Positions 49,320-60,860 of a stretch of DNA of 64,000 nt are shown here, in pieces (position 1 is the stretch's first letter; the number at the start of each line of letters is the position of its first letter). The notes beneath the pieces are model-generated. The model was not told the DNA's origin, did not search any database, and saw nothing but the letters and a program-made list of their open reading frames with translations. The stretch lies in contig JAMPIV010000287.1 of assembly GCA_024509875.1 (NCBI GenBank), positions 210,001 to 274,000 on the forward strand. Direction: 5' to 3'. Made by a program: the position numbers and the translations under genes. Source of the stretch: Oreohelix idahoensis. Taxonomy: Eukaryota > Mollusca > Gastropoda > Stylommatophora > Oreohelicidae.

Positions 49320-49606
49320 GTATGAAATCAGGTGGGGGAAATAGTGGAAAGATCATTGGTGACGTGCATCGATTCAAAATACATAAGCAAGAGAGTCGAA
49401 ACAAAAGTTAATACGGGAAATTATGTCACACGATTATCATCATCATTTTTTAGATCTTCAAGGAATGCAGAATAAAAATTACTAAAACGAGTAGGGAAAA
49501 TAGTGGAAAGATCAATTGTGACAAGTCCAGACGTGCATCGATTCATAATAACATGCGCAGGAGAGTCACAATAACAAAGTAATAAAGTAAAATATATCCC
49601 ACGATC
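49320..49606. repeat. direct duplication of ~100 bp
   Basis: 'aaatagtggaaagatca' followed by 'gtgcatcgattca' occurs at 49340-49380 and again at 49498-49545, with similar downstream bases. It may be repeated LINE E 5' sequence; uncertain. Confidence 0.5.
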
Positions 49607-49868
49607 GTCATTACCACACTTCCGCTCCCCAAGGAGCATAGGACGTCAACAAATTTAATGTCAGGTTTTCCTGCACCCCGACACTGACTCCAGGTTTTTC
49701 CGTGTTTTCTTCATCCTCTTCATGTCAGTCCCCGCTTATCTTCTCCATGTCTTCCTTGGTCACCCTCTACCTCTCTTTCCTTAGAGATTCTAGAACAAGG
49801 ACTCCCTGATAATGCTGTAAACAGATTTCCTCACTGTGTGTCCTATCCATCTCCATCGTCTTCTTCTC
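49607..49868 (-). pseudogene. LINE B 3' fragment (copy 4)
   Basis: Shares 'ccaaggagcat' and 'agaacaagga' and ends at 'cctatccatctccatcgtc', as in LINE B copies at 33165 and 51590. Diverged, no frame left. Confidence 0.75.
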
Positions 49869-49879
49869 ACGCGATATGT

Positions 49880-51175
49880 GAAGTGAAATAAAAAGTGATG
49901 AGAATACCGATGCATAGAGAATTCATACTAGTGCGATGAATGCACATATGAGCTAATTATATCTGGAAATATCGTTTCAGAAATGCATGAATACGAAACA
50001 AGAGTATTACTATTCACACTCCCGGACACAGTGACAAGAACAAGGTACCATTATCGTTATTATTCTTTTTTCATGCTACGCCAGCATCATGGGCCACAAC
50101 TGCAGGCAATTGCAAATAGAATAATGGTATCTAAACAAACAAACAAACAGAACGCGTGCTTGCTCTCAATTTACCATTAAAAAAAAACAAACAAACAGCT
50201 GCAGGATAAATATCCTTATACAGTCACTATAATACTAGGTATTTCAGCAATGATATAAGATTAAGTGTAAATAACGTCGATTTAGGAAAACCCTTGGGAC
50301 ATTTGTCAACATATTGAAAAATCTGCCCCGACGATGATTTGAAATCCTAAAAGAAAGACATGTCCGGGAAAATGTTGGCGAAAAGTCCAGTAATACTGTG
50401 TTAGCTTCATACAATTGTCACGGGAGTTCTTTGCAATAGCTCTGAAACTTGACATAGTTGTGTATTCCCGTTGACAATAAAATAATCAGTCGTAAAAATA
50501 ATCAAAATGAAATTAATAATCATTTTTGTTTGGTATTGTATCAGCACGGAAATGGGCGATAACTGTAAATAATCTGGGTGTATTCTTTCCAACAAGATTG
50601 TCTCTCTTGAGAGAAATGTTGAAACTTCTTTCCCTCCCCACACACACACGCGCACTATTGCACGGGCGTGCACAGACACACAGACATACACACAACTGAC
50701 AAATGCATTTAAAAAAAAAATGTAATTTACAACTCTTATCCAAAAAAAAAAAAAAATATATTAACTTTCCGTGTAATATACTGAATAATGAAATCCGCCT
50801 CCTGTGCTCTGGATTCGTTTATCGCAGACTGATGCTGTCATTAGCGGATCGATTACACGTGACTTAAATTTAAAAAAAAAAAAAAAAAAAACGCTAAAAA
50901 GGAGAAAATAAAAATATTTAAAAAAAAATTTTAAACACAGGCTTTTCATGCACTAAAAAGCAACAAATAATTTTTCAAGGAGATTATAGCTTGCAGTCAA
51001 AAAATGTAACATCAAATTGACAAAAAGCGTTTCATTAAAATCGTGTATTTAAAATATTTTTAAAAATATTTCCTGTTTTTGGTGTGGCCGTCGTAAGTCC
51101 TAGTCGTCGTAAGTCGCGTACGGCGTAAATCGAGAACTATCTATATTGAATCGGCATTTTTCAAAAATAATCACT
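49880..51175. other. unassigned AT-rich sequence
   Basis: Includes poly-A tracts at 50741-50756 and 50872-50891 and a CA stretch near 50640-50695. No gene recognised. Confidence 0.35.
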
Positions 51176-51237
51176 TCAGCTTGCCCCATTCGGTCCCCCG
51201 GGGTCTATGACTAGACAGAGGAGCAGACAGAAAAAAT

Positions 51238-51251
51238 AATGATGATGATGG

Positions 51252-51282
<31 letters not shown>

Positions 51283-51318
51283 CGTGATGATGATGATGGT
51301 GATGATGATGATGATGAA
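51238..51318. repeat. (GAT)n microsatellite
   Basis: GATGAT repeat; gives His-rich and Ser-rich artefact ORFs on the minus strand. Confidence 0.95.
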
Positions 51319-51589
51319 TCTGCCCAGTTTCCTTTTTGGAATACCTTTGCTCTAAAAATAGATTTTGTGCTATAAAATCTTGTGAGGGTAGATAAATTAT
51401 GCAGCATTGTAACAAGGTGCCCAAACAACACTGAATTCTGCTTCTCACTACAACTTCTTCATGGTAATCTTTCCAATTTATTTCCTCACTCAGATTCATA
51501 CAATGAACGCCAATTGTATCAGAGATAGAAATAGAACTGATAACAAATAGACAAGACAGTGGAAATAGATATACATAACGACCATTAAT

Positions 51590-52175
51590 CAATGGCCTTT
51601 AACTCCCCAAGGAGCATACGCCTTCAACAAACACACGCCAAGTCTTCCGGTCCCGTGCCTTCAGCTCAAGTTCTTTGCACGTTTTCTTTATCATTTTCAC
51701 TTCTGTCTCCAGTTCTCTTCTCCTTGTGTTTCTTGGACTTCCTCTTCCACTCTTACTCTGGGGGTTCCAGAACAAGGACTGCCTTGTAATGCTATCAACA
51801 GGTTTTCTCTGTGTGTGTCCTATCCATCGCCATCGTCTTCTTCTTATCTCGTGTTCCACTGGCAATTGTCTGGTTCTGATGAGATTCCACGTTAGTGATG
51901 AGATTCCACGTTAGTGTTGATGAGATTCCACGTTAGTGATGAGATTCCACGTTAGTGTTGATGAGATGCCACGTTAGTGAAGAGATTCCACGTTAGTGTT
52001 GATGAGATTCCACGTTAGTGATGAGATTCCACGTTAGTGTTGATGAGATTCCACGTTAGGGTTGATGAGATTACACGTTAGTGATGAGATTCCACGTTAG
52101 TGATTTGTCATACCATGTTAATCTTTCTACTCTACGCAAGCATCCATTTATGAAAGTCTGCAGCTTTACTTTACG
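51590..52175 (-). pseudogene. LINE B 3' fragment (copy 5) containing a minisatellite
   Basis: The minus strand has the thumb piece (about 52110-52170), then, beyond the minisatellite, PVEHEIRRRRWRWIGHTQRK (about 51865-51805), SITRQSLFWNPQSK and a C-terminal end reading KTWRVFVEGVCSLGS, the last residues of this LINE. The array at 51884-52108 lies where the TNV region should be. Confidence 0.88.
51884..52108. repeat. 19/22-bp minisatellite grown from LINE B sequence
   Basis: About ten units of 'gatgagattccacgttagt', alternating with and without a trailing 'gtt' (41-bp higher-order unit). The unit matches the LINE B sequence at the same place ('ttccac.ttggta..'). Confidence 0.9.
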
Positions 52176-53150
52176 GTGTATTACCAGGGCCCGAAAGGGC
52201 AGCAAAGAACAGTACAGTGACACTGTTCCCTACTAAGCATGTCGTTAAAAGCGGCTACGGAGGGTTGGGCCTGTTAAATAAAAAACGTTAAACCACCAAA
52301 AACTTCAACATACCTACTATAGCGGATGAAATAAATCTAGAGAGAAAGAGTGATAGCCTCATTAAAAAACCCAGAAAAGTCACAGACAAAACATAATATG
52401 ACACGAAACAATTCACTCTGACCTGGGAAGAGACATAGATACGTTGAAGAAGAAAAGATCGGAAGAGGCAATCATAGACGTATAAAGAAGGACTATTATT
52501 ACTCGTTTCATCTCCAGTAGTGTAACAAGGTGTCCAAACCATATTATTTCCTGCATCTCATTACAGTTGATTCATAGTACTCTTTCCAAATGCTGTCCTG
52601 AATTTTCTAGGCCTCTTTCTATGTTTTTTTTTTTTTTTTTTTTTAACAAAAAAAAAAAAACAACGATATTTGACTAATTTCTCTGGAATTACGTCTCAAT
52701 TGTTTGGATCTTTGGTTATAGCTGCCAAATAAATAAATAAATAAATAAAACACACACACACAAACAAAAGAGAGAAAACAATAGTGTTTGCACAGCAGAG
52801 TTTAAAAAATACTTTGTTTGATGTTCCAACTTTTCTGTGCTCGGAATGTGACAAATGAAAGTTGAGTGCCCCATTATGGTCCTTTCTCGGGGTATCATTT
52901 GGTGATCTTCTGAACGTATTCATGAGATTCTAGTTACTTGCATGAGATTTCGAATATTCTTCTGTAAATCTTCACACTTATCGGAAATATCTATAAAGGA
53001 ACATGACAGAAGAAGCATCCACAGTCCAGTATTTGCAGAGCCATTCTATACATTACCAAGAAGAGATCAAATGATTTTTCAGACTGAGAACCGGCCACTG
53101 CAGACTGAGATACCATCTGTTCAACAAACTGAAAATGGGGCAGACAGATA
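52176..53150. other. unassigned sequence
   Basis: Poly-T followed by poly-A at 52628-52664 can pair as a hairpin; AAAT repeats at 52729-52750. No gene recognised. Confidence 0.35.
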
Positions 53151-53395
53151 TATGCTCATGTGAGGAGGACACACAGTACAACATGTGTGCTCGTGTGAGG
53201 AGGACACACAGTACAACACGTGTGCTCATGTGAGGAGGACACACAGTACAACACGTGTCCTCATGTGAGGAGGCGTGTGCTCATGTGAGGAGGACACACA
53301 GTACAACTTGTGAGGAGGACACACAGTACAACATGTGAGGACGACACACAGTACAACATGTGAGGAGCACACACAGTACAACATGTGTTTCAAAA
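53151..53395. repeat. 35-bp minisatellite
   Basis: Units 'tgtgaggaggacacacagta' + 'caacacgtgtgctca', about eight, several shortened at the right. Confidence 0.93.
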
Positions 53396-54169
53396 TGGTC
53401 GTGTCCATGAGAGGAGTAGAGTGTCAGTGTGACCTTCTCTAACCTAGTTAAGTTGTCTGGTGACGAGAGAGGCCTGCGACGGACTTCCAGCTTCAGAAGT
53501 GAGATTTTTTTTCCTAACCAGCTATGCGTTTCTTTTTTTGAACAGTAATATGTATGTAATTATGTATGAACTGTATGTATGTAATGTATTGTATGAAATG
53601 TATGCATATAATGTATGCATGTAATGTGTGTATATAATGTATTGTATGAGTGTGTGTTTGTATGTATGTATAGTTGGATGTATTATGTACGTACGAACGT
53701 ACATGCACATAAAACTGGTAATATAAAATTATGTATACACGCGGTTTTACAACAGTGTAGAGAGTCAACAGAAAATTGAATACTTTTCCCACTCTGATAT
53801 ACGATGTTTTATTTTCGTTAAACGAATTATTTTTTAGTTCAATCAATTAAGCGTTACCCCCTCTAAATGGCTAAACCAGCCCAGGATGGGAGATGATATC
53901 ACTCAACAACTTCCGTTCCCTGCAGTTCTCTATCATTGATATTGTAGGTGTACTCTCGTGCTTAATGTTAGACTGTCCTGTATCTACCATCTCTGTTATC
54001 CTCTGTATTGGTCTGAGCTTTTCGTTTTTGTTCTTCATGAAGGGCTTTGAGAGTGAGAGAGTGAGTAAAAAGTTGCCAAGCTAACAACTTACAGTTAACG
54101 TGTTCTAGAACACAGAGACACAACCAAAACTTGGTACAGGGAAACGGTAGATATTCGAAAGAAATTAGG
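53396..54169. other. unassigned; TATG-rich simple repeat
   Basis: 53545-53680 is built from TGTATG/TAATG words. The rest has no recognised gene. Confidence 0.4.
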
Positions 54170-54380
54170 AAAGTTAACTTTGTCAGACCATTTTAATCTT
54201 TCTATTCTACACAAGCACCAATTTATGAAAGTCTGTACCTTTTTGGTTGCGGTTTTTGTTGTTCTCCAAGTTTCAGACATTTTGCATTGGGAAATATATG
54301 GAGATCAAGAGAAATCGGATCCAACACAAAAGTCAAGAACCTTCAACTCAAATGTCAAGTCAGTACTATTATATGGAAAC
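54170..54380 (-). pseudogene. LINE B fragment with 5' inversion (copy 6)
   Basis: 54180-54282 is LINE B on the minus strand (SETWRTTKTATKKVQTFI, CLCRIERLKWSDKV). 54283-54380 is the immediately preceding LINE B part on the plus strand (LHWEIYGDQEKSD.. in one frame, equivalent to ALGNIWRSREIGSN..VKSVLLYG). The two parts adjoin in the parent element but lie head to head here. Confidence 0.85.
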
Positions 54381-54394
54381 TAGCATACAAGCTT

Positions 54395-56546
54395 TTAATG
54401 ATGGAGACCACGCATTTAGGGATTCCATAAGCCCTCAGTATTTTTCACAGGCTGTCCCTGTGTATGTTGTCAAATACCTTTTAATAGTCAGCTACATTTA
54501 TATACAGCTGCCTCTGCCCTTCTGAACACTGCTCTATTATGTTCCGGAGGGTGAATATATGATCTGCACATTATCTGTTTCTACTGCATCCTGCCTGTTC
54601 CTTCCCCAGTTTATGGTCTAATGCTCTTGAAATTCTTTGAATAATTATTTTTCCCAATTTTTAACTGGTAACTGATAGGAGAGTAATTCCTCTCCAGTTG
54701 TTGCAGTCAGTAAGGTCACCTTTCTTTGACAATTATTCCTTTGTTCCACAACACTGGTGTTGTCTCTGTTTGTCAGATGTGTGCAAACAGTGGTTCTAAT
54801 AGATTTGTCGCTAATACATGATCTGTATTAAATAGCTCTGCACTTAGGTTGTCATGGCCTGGTGCTTTTCCGTTTTATAACCCTTTGACAGCTGTGATGA
54901 TTTCTCTCCCCACGTGAAATATCTGTATTTATATCTAGACTAGTAATAATCCGTCAAACTTGACGGGTGTTTAATTATAGTGTGCTGTTTCCGTTCCAGG
55001 ATGAGCAGATAGAAGTACATTCTTAGATTGTTTTTGGTTTCTTTCCATTATACAGTGTAATCAAACTGTTCATGAACACCGTCATTTGAACGTTTTTCTT
55101 TGTTGATTGTAACTATTTTCGGGAGAGTATATATAATGGAAACAATACAATTTTTCAACACGGTTGCATCCCTCAGCTGTGACCAACGTACACACGGCGA
55201 GAATTATGTTATTTTAGATTCAATTTAAAAGTTCTTTGATAACATTTCGTGTGAAAGTGCGTGGACTGTTTTCAAAGAGTGTTCCCTGATAATAAGTGGT
55301 TTTAACAAAAACTTTCACGTTTTCATGATTTGTACATCGGGTGAGGGCTCATGTACACCAATTTTTACGCACTTTTTCTTTGTCGAGCGCTACTAATTTC
55401 GTGAAAGAATAAAATAAAATAAAAAAAAATAAAACCAACGTATTTGTTTTATATAACACCCACGCCGCGCAAGTTGCACACCGTGCGTTGCGCACTTTCT
55501 TTTCTGGCCCGAGTTACTATTTTGAGTGAGACCGACCGACGTAACATACTTCGGTAATTATGTTAGTTGGGATCATTTTCATGTTCAACCGTGACTATGG
55601 AGGTGTTTAATTTAGTATTTCCCTGAAGTGTTCTGCCCATCTTGCTTCTTGTCCTTGTTCTGTGGTGATGAGATTTCCGTTCTTGTCTAACTAGTGTAAT
55701 GTTGTTTGCGCTCCGTTTTAAACTGATCGCTTTTGTTACTTTGTACATCGTTGCTTTGTTCATTCCTCAGTGATGCTTCTTTTGCCTGACTTGCAAGGTT
55801 ACCTATGGATTTCCTTTTGTCAGCTCGGGTATAACGTTTTATTTCCTTGCTCAGTTTTCAGGCTTTGCTTCTATTTTTTCTTTTGATTTCTTTTCTCATC
55901 CAAATGGTTTTCAACGTTTCTGGTGTTATCCAAACTTGTATCTTCCTTTCCTGGAATCCAAAGCACGTTTAGCTGCTTTCTCTATAAACTGTTGAAATTG
56001 TACTGAATTTTGGGTCAACATCTTGAACTGATATCTCTTCCTGGCTCTTCGCAGTTTGATAACGTTTCTTTATTTCAGATCCAAACGCTTTTCTCGTGAG
56101 AGGGTCCTTCAACTTACTGATGTCAAATCGTTTCTGTTTTGTTATCTTTGGCCCTGTAGTCCTGATATTCATCTTTAGTCCTGCTAGTACTAGCTGATGA
56201 TCACTTCCCACATCTGCGCCTCTTCTTACTTTCACATCTTGAAGAGAATGCCTCTGTCTACCGTTGATCATTATGTGGTCCATTAGGTTTCTGTAACGGC
56301 CATTTGTTGGCTCCCTTGTTAATATGTGGATTTCCCTGTGTGGAAAAAGTGTTCCACCAATGACAGAGTTGTTGATACCACAAAAGCCCATTGATGTATC
56401 ACCATGTTCCTTTACTATTGCGCTGCCATATCTTCCCATTACTCTTTCATTGTATGTGTTATGTGTTCCAACCTCGTGTGACGTGACTTGTACGAAGCGA
56501 GTAATGCTTCTAAGCGCTGCAGTAAGTTCCTCTTATTTAAGAGTAT
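54395..56546 (-). pseudogene. LINE D, endonuclease and N-terminal RT, split by a Helitron
   Basis: On the minus strand, 56546-55573 has the endonuclease end (ERVMGRYGSAIVKEHG, GGTLFPHREIHI, MDHIMINGR, GADVGSDHQLVLAGLK), then the linker. 54939-54395 has GKAPGHDN, CNNWRGITLLSV and a decayed motif A (YxKVFDNIHRDSL). It is related to but distinct from LINE B. Multiple stops; RT after motif A is absent. The Helitron at 54940-55572 sits inside. Confidence 0.85.
54940..55572 (-). mobile_element. non-autonomous Helitron, copy 2
   Basis: On the minus strand it starts TCCCAACTAACAT after A (55573 on plus is T) and ends ATTACTAG before T (54939 on plus is A). The 3' hairpin CCGTCAA..TTGACGG is at 54951-54966. 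It is collinear with copy 1 throughout, with about 10-15% differences by eye. It inserted into LINE D. Confidence 0.93.
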
Positions 56547-56577
56547 ATATATAAAAAATATATATATATATATATAG
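56547..56577. repeat. short (TA)n tract
   Basis: Lies exactly between LINE D and the truncated mariner end. Confidence 0.9.
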
Positions 56578-56976
56578 GTCGCGCATTGTCGTGATGGAGA
56601 AGCAGGTCTGCAGGATTCTTGTGCGGCCGAACTCTGCGAAAACGTTGATTGAGTTTTTTCAATGTCTTAATGTAAGCTTGCGAATTGATTGTCTCTCCTC
56701 TTGGCATAACGTCCACAAGAATCACACCTTCAATGTCCCAAAAGACAGTGATCATGACCTTTCCAGCTGAAGGAATTGTCTTGAATTACTTTCTTCGTGG
56801 TGATTGCGGATGATGCCACTCCATTGACTGTCTTTTTGTCTCAGGTTCAGTATGATGTGCCCAGGTTTCGTCACCTGTAGCAATCTTAGCCAAAAAGTTC
56901 TCTCCATCAGCATTGAAACGCTCCAACAATTCAGAAGAAATTGCTTTCCTTTGCAATCGGTGGTCATTTGTGAGAC
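56578..56976 (-). pseudogene. mariner transposase fragment
   Basis: On the minus strand: DSLTNDHRLQRKAISSELLERFNADGENF..(in pieces), first catalytic Asp in TGDETWAHH (about 56860), KRQSMEWHH, then after a frameshift ITVFWDIEGVILVDVMPRG and the second Asp in HHDNARP at the left end. The third acidic residue and both inverted repeats are missing. It is cut at the left by (TA)n and at the right by the gypsy LTR. Confidence 0.9.
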
Positions 56977-59426
56977 TGTCCTGAAATATTCTAATCCACA
57001 TATATAAATTATCAGGTAAATATAAAGCCTCACAAATACATTTAATAAAGAAAAGAGCAATGGTAAAATAACAGTGCTGTCACAAAGAATGTACTCGAAA
57101 TCCCCCTTTTTTTATGCTTCGTCTGCAAATTGTAACGTTTCCACGTTAAATATAAGCCACTGCATAAATACAAGCGTTTCCACAACACATTAAAACGGGT
57201 ATTGCATTTCTAAGAAAAACATTGAAAGGCACACTGTGTAATGACCTAAATTAATCCTAACATTAATTATACTACGTTACCAAAACGAACGAACAGATGG
57301 ACTCAAATAGAAAGAGAGAGGGGCGAATAAAATCAGGAACGCATGCAACACTAAACACGTGTCTCGCTATTAATGCCACCCCCAACACGCGTCGCGCGAT
57401 ACACAATTACTACTATCACGCGTGTAAGGCCACATGCACTAACTTTATTTCAAATCGACAGTGATAAAATTCACTAACCTTCCCAGAGTTAGGTTTTAAA
57501 AAAACCTGGAAAACGCTTATTAGAAAAGATAACATTAGATGGGTTTACGTTTGAAAACATTACAGTACCCAGACAGCACATCTTCGAAACAGGAGGTAGA
57601 AGAAATTGCATATTTTGAACGCAGCCACGTAGCTCTTTTAAATTTGTATATTTGGGTTCCTTAGGGATTGCTGACAAAGAATATGTAAAACGTTACGCAA
57701 ATAGTCTAGGAATTAACAAGTTATAGTCAAAATAAAATGATGGTGCTGTCAGACAACACCCAAAATCAGAATCGCTCAGTGGTAGATTTTTTAAACCACC
57801 ATTGTACGGGAAATGGGCCACAAGTTACATTTGAACTGATTGGCTGGAATGATATGTAAGGCTAAACACGATTAGTCGGACTATAAATGCTATCCTTGGT
57901 TGTTAGGGGAGACGTAGGAAGGTAAAATTTTTTCAAACACTTGTCGAAACGTGGCTCCATTGGCCAGACTCGCTGATATAATCACTTAGGAGCGTTAGTT
58001 CGAGACCACTAGTTCAAATAAGCTTGATAAAGCAACAGTGCGTTGAAGCCAGCTCATATTTTTGCTAAATAAAAGCCTGGAACATAAGCAGATGGGAATT
58101 TGTGCCAGTATTTGTGCCAGAATTCATTGCTAGTCAACGTATCTGTGTTTATTTCCATGAATTGTGGTAAGCTTGAAACATTCAGTATCTTTTAATGAAA
58201 ATTGAATGTGAATTGTTAATTTATGCCTGTATATATGTGTAGTTCAGTAGCAAACATGATGTAAAGCCTATAATGCTCCAGCCTGAACAGAAGGTGTCGG
58301 AGGAAAGTAAAACAGCATGGAATGGCCAAACAGTACACTGACACCTAGATGATTGACTAGAAAGAAATAATGCTGGAAGTGCAGAGGCGTAGTAACCATT
58401 AAGGAGGTTAATACTGGTATAAAGTATTTCAGATGAAGCTGACAGTTGGCCTAACGCTCTGAACTCAATGTTTGTGATGTATTGTGCTCAGTGTAGAACT
58501 AGAGTATCAATTAGTTATGAAGTAGAAGGTACATCCTTCTTGTTTTCAGGGACCGTGGTCTTGATGGTATTGAGCAGCACCTGGTCAGAGCTTTGCTGAA
58601 TCCAGAGTCGGACAGCATACTCCTTGGTCCATTTAGCTATCAGTGAGGTGTCTCCAGAGCCCAGGGGAGAAATCGAGCAGAGGAGTCTTTTCCTGCCGCC
58701 ATCACGCAAGATAAGCTGATGAGGCCAGCTGAGCTCAACATTATGTACCCCATCTTAAAATGACATTGTAAAAATAACATTAAGAGGGGAATTTAATTGT
58801 TTTAATATCAGGAACTGAGAACATCTCCAATACTAGTTCCAATAAAGACAAACTATTGAAGTCATGATGACAAATACCAACAGAGCTTGAACAAAACAAA
58901 ACCAGTATTACCTCATATTACTACTACACAACTGACACACATATGATACTTTTAATAATATATGTCACTACAATATTCATATTGATAAATTCTGTACATA
59001 TAACTTGTAATTAAAAATGATTGTGATTCCTGGTTCCCTTTGTATTTGAATCAGGACACATATTCATTCATGACAGCAATGAATACATATTGTTATTTGA
59101 AAAGTTATCAGTGACTCCTTTAAGATATCCTTGTAGAGTGTTTTATGTATGTGAGTGTCACAGTGTTGTCAAGTGTAGTGGAATAAATTAAATTGTTTAT
59201 CTGTCTGTTGTTGTTTTGACTTACACTTCATCATACACATACCCTAGACATATAACGTAGTCATCACACTATTCCAGAATAATTCTGACTGAGGTATACA
59301 TATGTGGCAGCAAGTAAGGTTATATATAATACACTACTCTTATTAGATATATATATACCTTCACAGCTGATCTCAGTCAGTACACTAAGTCCCTTATAAA
59401 TATTTATAACATCCCACTTTACCACA
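56977..59426 (+). repeat. 5' LTR of the Gmr1-like element, about 2.45 kb
   Basis: From TGTCCTGAAATATTC to ACCACA. TATA-like 'actataaatgc' near 57879 and 'aataaaagcctgg' near 58069 give U3 about 0.9 kb, R about 0.17 kb and an unusually long U5 of about 1.3 kb. The end is inferred from the solo LTR and the PBS. Confidence 0.92.
58515..58709 (-). other. antisense ORF in the LTR (64 codons)
   Basis: Same antisense frame as at 3575-3841, shared core KEYAVRLWIQQSSDQVLL. Unknown; may be shared by descent only. Confidence 0.25.
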
Positions 59427-59431
59427 TATAT

Positions 59432-59449
59432 TGGGGGCTCGTCCGGGAT
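59432..59449 (+). promoter_or_regulatory. primer binding site, tRNA-Pro type
   Basis: TGGGGGCTCGTCCGGGAT begins 5 nt after the LTR. It is the reverse complement of a tRNA-Pro 3' end with CCA, the same PBS used by murine leukaemia-type retroviruses (family knowledge). Confidence 0.9.
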
Positions 59450-59628
59450 TTTGAATCTTTACCTATTAAAAATATTGGGGGTAATTCACTTCAGGGAATA
59501 TAAGAATTAAAAGGTATCCTTGGGTGGAATTAAATAAGGTTGAGCTCACGGTGCCTGTGTTGTCCATTAGATATATATTTAGAGATTGAATTGTTGGTTA
59601 GACATTGTATAAATTTACCTGATAGACA

Positions 59629-60860
59629 ATGGCGGACCTGGCCAAATTTCGATCTGCTGCTGTTCAGACTGCAAAAGAGTTAGGATTGGATGGGCAAGTT
59701 GTGGTTGCCTATGTCACTACGGAATGTGACAAATTTATTGAACGCGAAGAAAGAAGGTTTGAAGCCGAAAGAAAGTTAGAGGCTGAAAAAGAAATTAAGA
59801 GGTTGCAGATTGAGGCTGAGGCTAAGAAATTGGAAGCAGAAAGAGAAGACAAAAGATTAGCTGCAGAAAGAGAAGAGAAGAAATTAGCTGCAGAAAGAGA
59901 AGAGAAGAAATTAGCTGCAGAAAGAGAAGAGAAGAAATTAGCTGCAGAAAGAGAAGACAAGAAATTAGCTGCAGAAAGGGAAGCAGAAGATAAAAGATTA
60001 CAAAGGGAACATGAGTTACGACTAAGGTAGATTGAGTTTCAAGGCCATGCTCCTGAAAATGGTGCCAGTCCCTTTGCCTCTGATGCCACTGCTAGCCAAG
60101 GAGCCTCAACCTCAGCTATGAATTTTCATTTAGATCATTTTGTTGAGAAAGACGATGATATAGAGAGCTATCTAAATAGGTATGAACTATTAGCTACCAC
60201 GTATGGGTTAGAGAGAGAAAGGTGGAGCTTAAAGTTATCTCAGGGACTTCGTGGGGCAGCTTATGAAGTTTTTGCAAAAATGAGCAGAGGTGATCAGGAA
60301 AATTATGACATGCTAAAGCAGGCTCTTTTGTTAAGATATGAAAAGAATGCAGAATTTTATAGGAAAAAATTTAGGAATGGTAAACTACTGTCAGGTGAAA
60401 CCTATCACCAGTTCTCTGCACGAATAGAGACATACTTGGAGAAATGGACTTCTCTGGGGAAAACCCAAGATCTTAAGGAAATGGTCCTTATAGAGCAATT
60501 AAGAGAGTCCATGGCTCCAGACCTGAGAAAGTTTCTCATGGAACAAGGTGCAGAGAGGCTGGGTGAGTTGCTAAATGTTGCTGAAAGGTATCAAGCAGCT
60601 CAAGCAGAGGTAACAGGTAATAAAAAGAACCAAGTGGATAACTTTAGGGCACCACAGAACTTTAATAAATTTGATCCTAGGGATCAAAACAAAGGTAAGC
60701 ACCAATTTGATAGGCCACGGTATGAAAATAAAAATAAATTCCCACAATTCGATGAAAGGAAATATGATGAAAGAAAATCTTTCAACCAAGGAAAAAGGTG
60801 GTGTAAGAATTGTCAGATGGACAATCATGACACTGACCGTTGCAGAAGGAAACCTGTGTA
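59629..60860 (+). pseudogene. gag: SCAN-like gag of the Gmr1-like element, one in-frame TAG
   Basis: From ATG at 59629. Residues about 40-130 are a charged coiled coil with perfect 8-residue repeats (EREEKKLA-type, 59840-59980). A TAG at 60028-60030 interrupts, then the same frame continues through a capsid region resembling SCAN/Gmr1 gag (DIESYLNRYELLATTYGLE, about 60160; YHQFSARIETYLEKW, about 60400; LKEMVLIEQLRESMAPDLRK, about 60475) and a CCHC knuckle CKNCQMDNHDTDRC (60802-60843). Apart from that stop and possible repeat expansion it is intact, so particles could still be made by a readthrough or by a sister copy. Confidence 0.88.

Noticed and set aside
51171..51592. His-run and Ser-run ORFs on the minus strand
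   Set aside because: Translation of the (GAT)n microsatellite beside LINE-free DNA.
52628..52664. Terminator-like T/A hairpin
   Set aside because: A poly-T and poly-A pair, more likely two retroposon tails; bacterial terminator logic does not apply.
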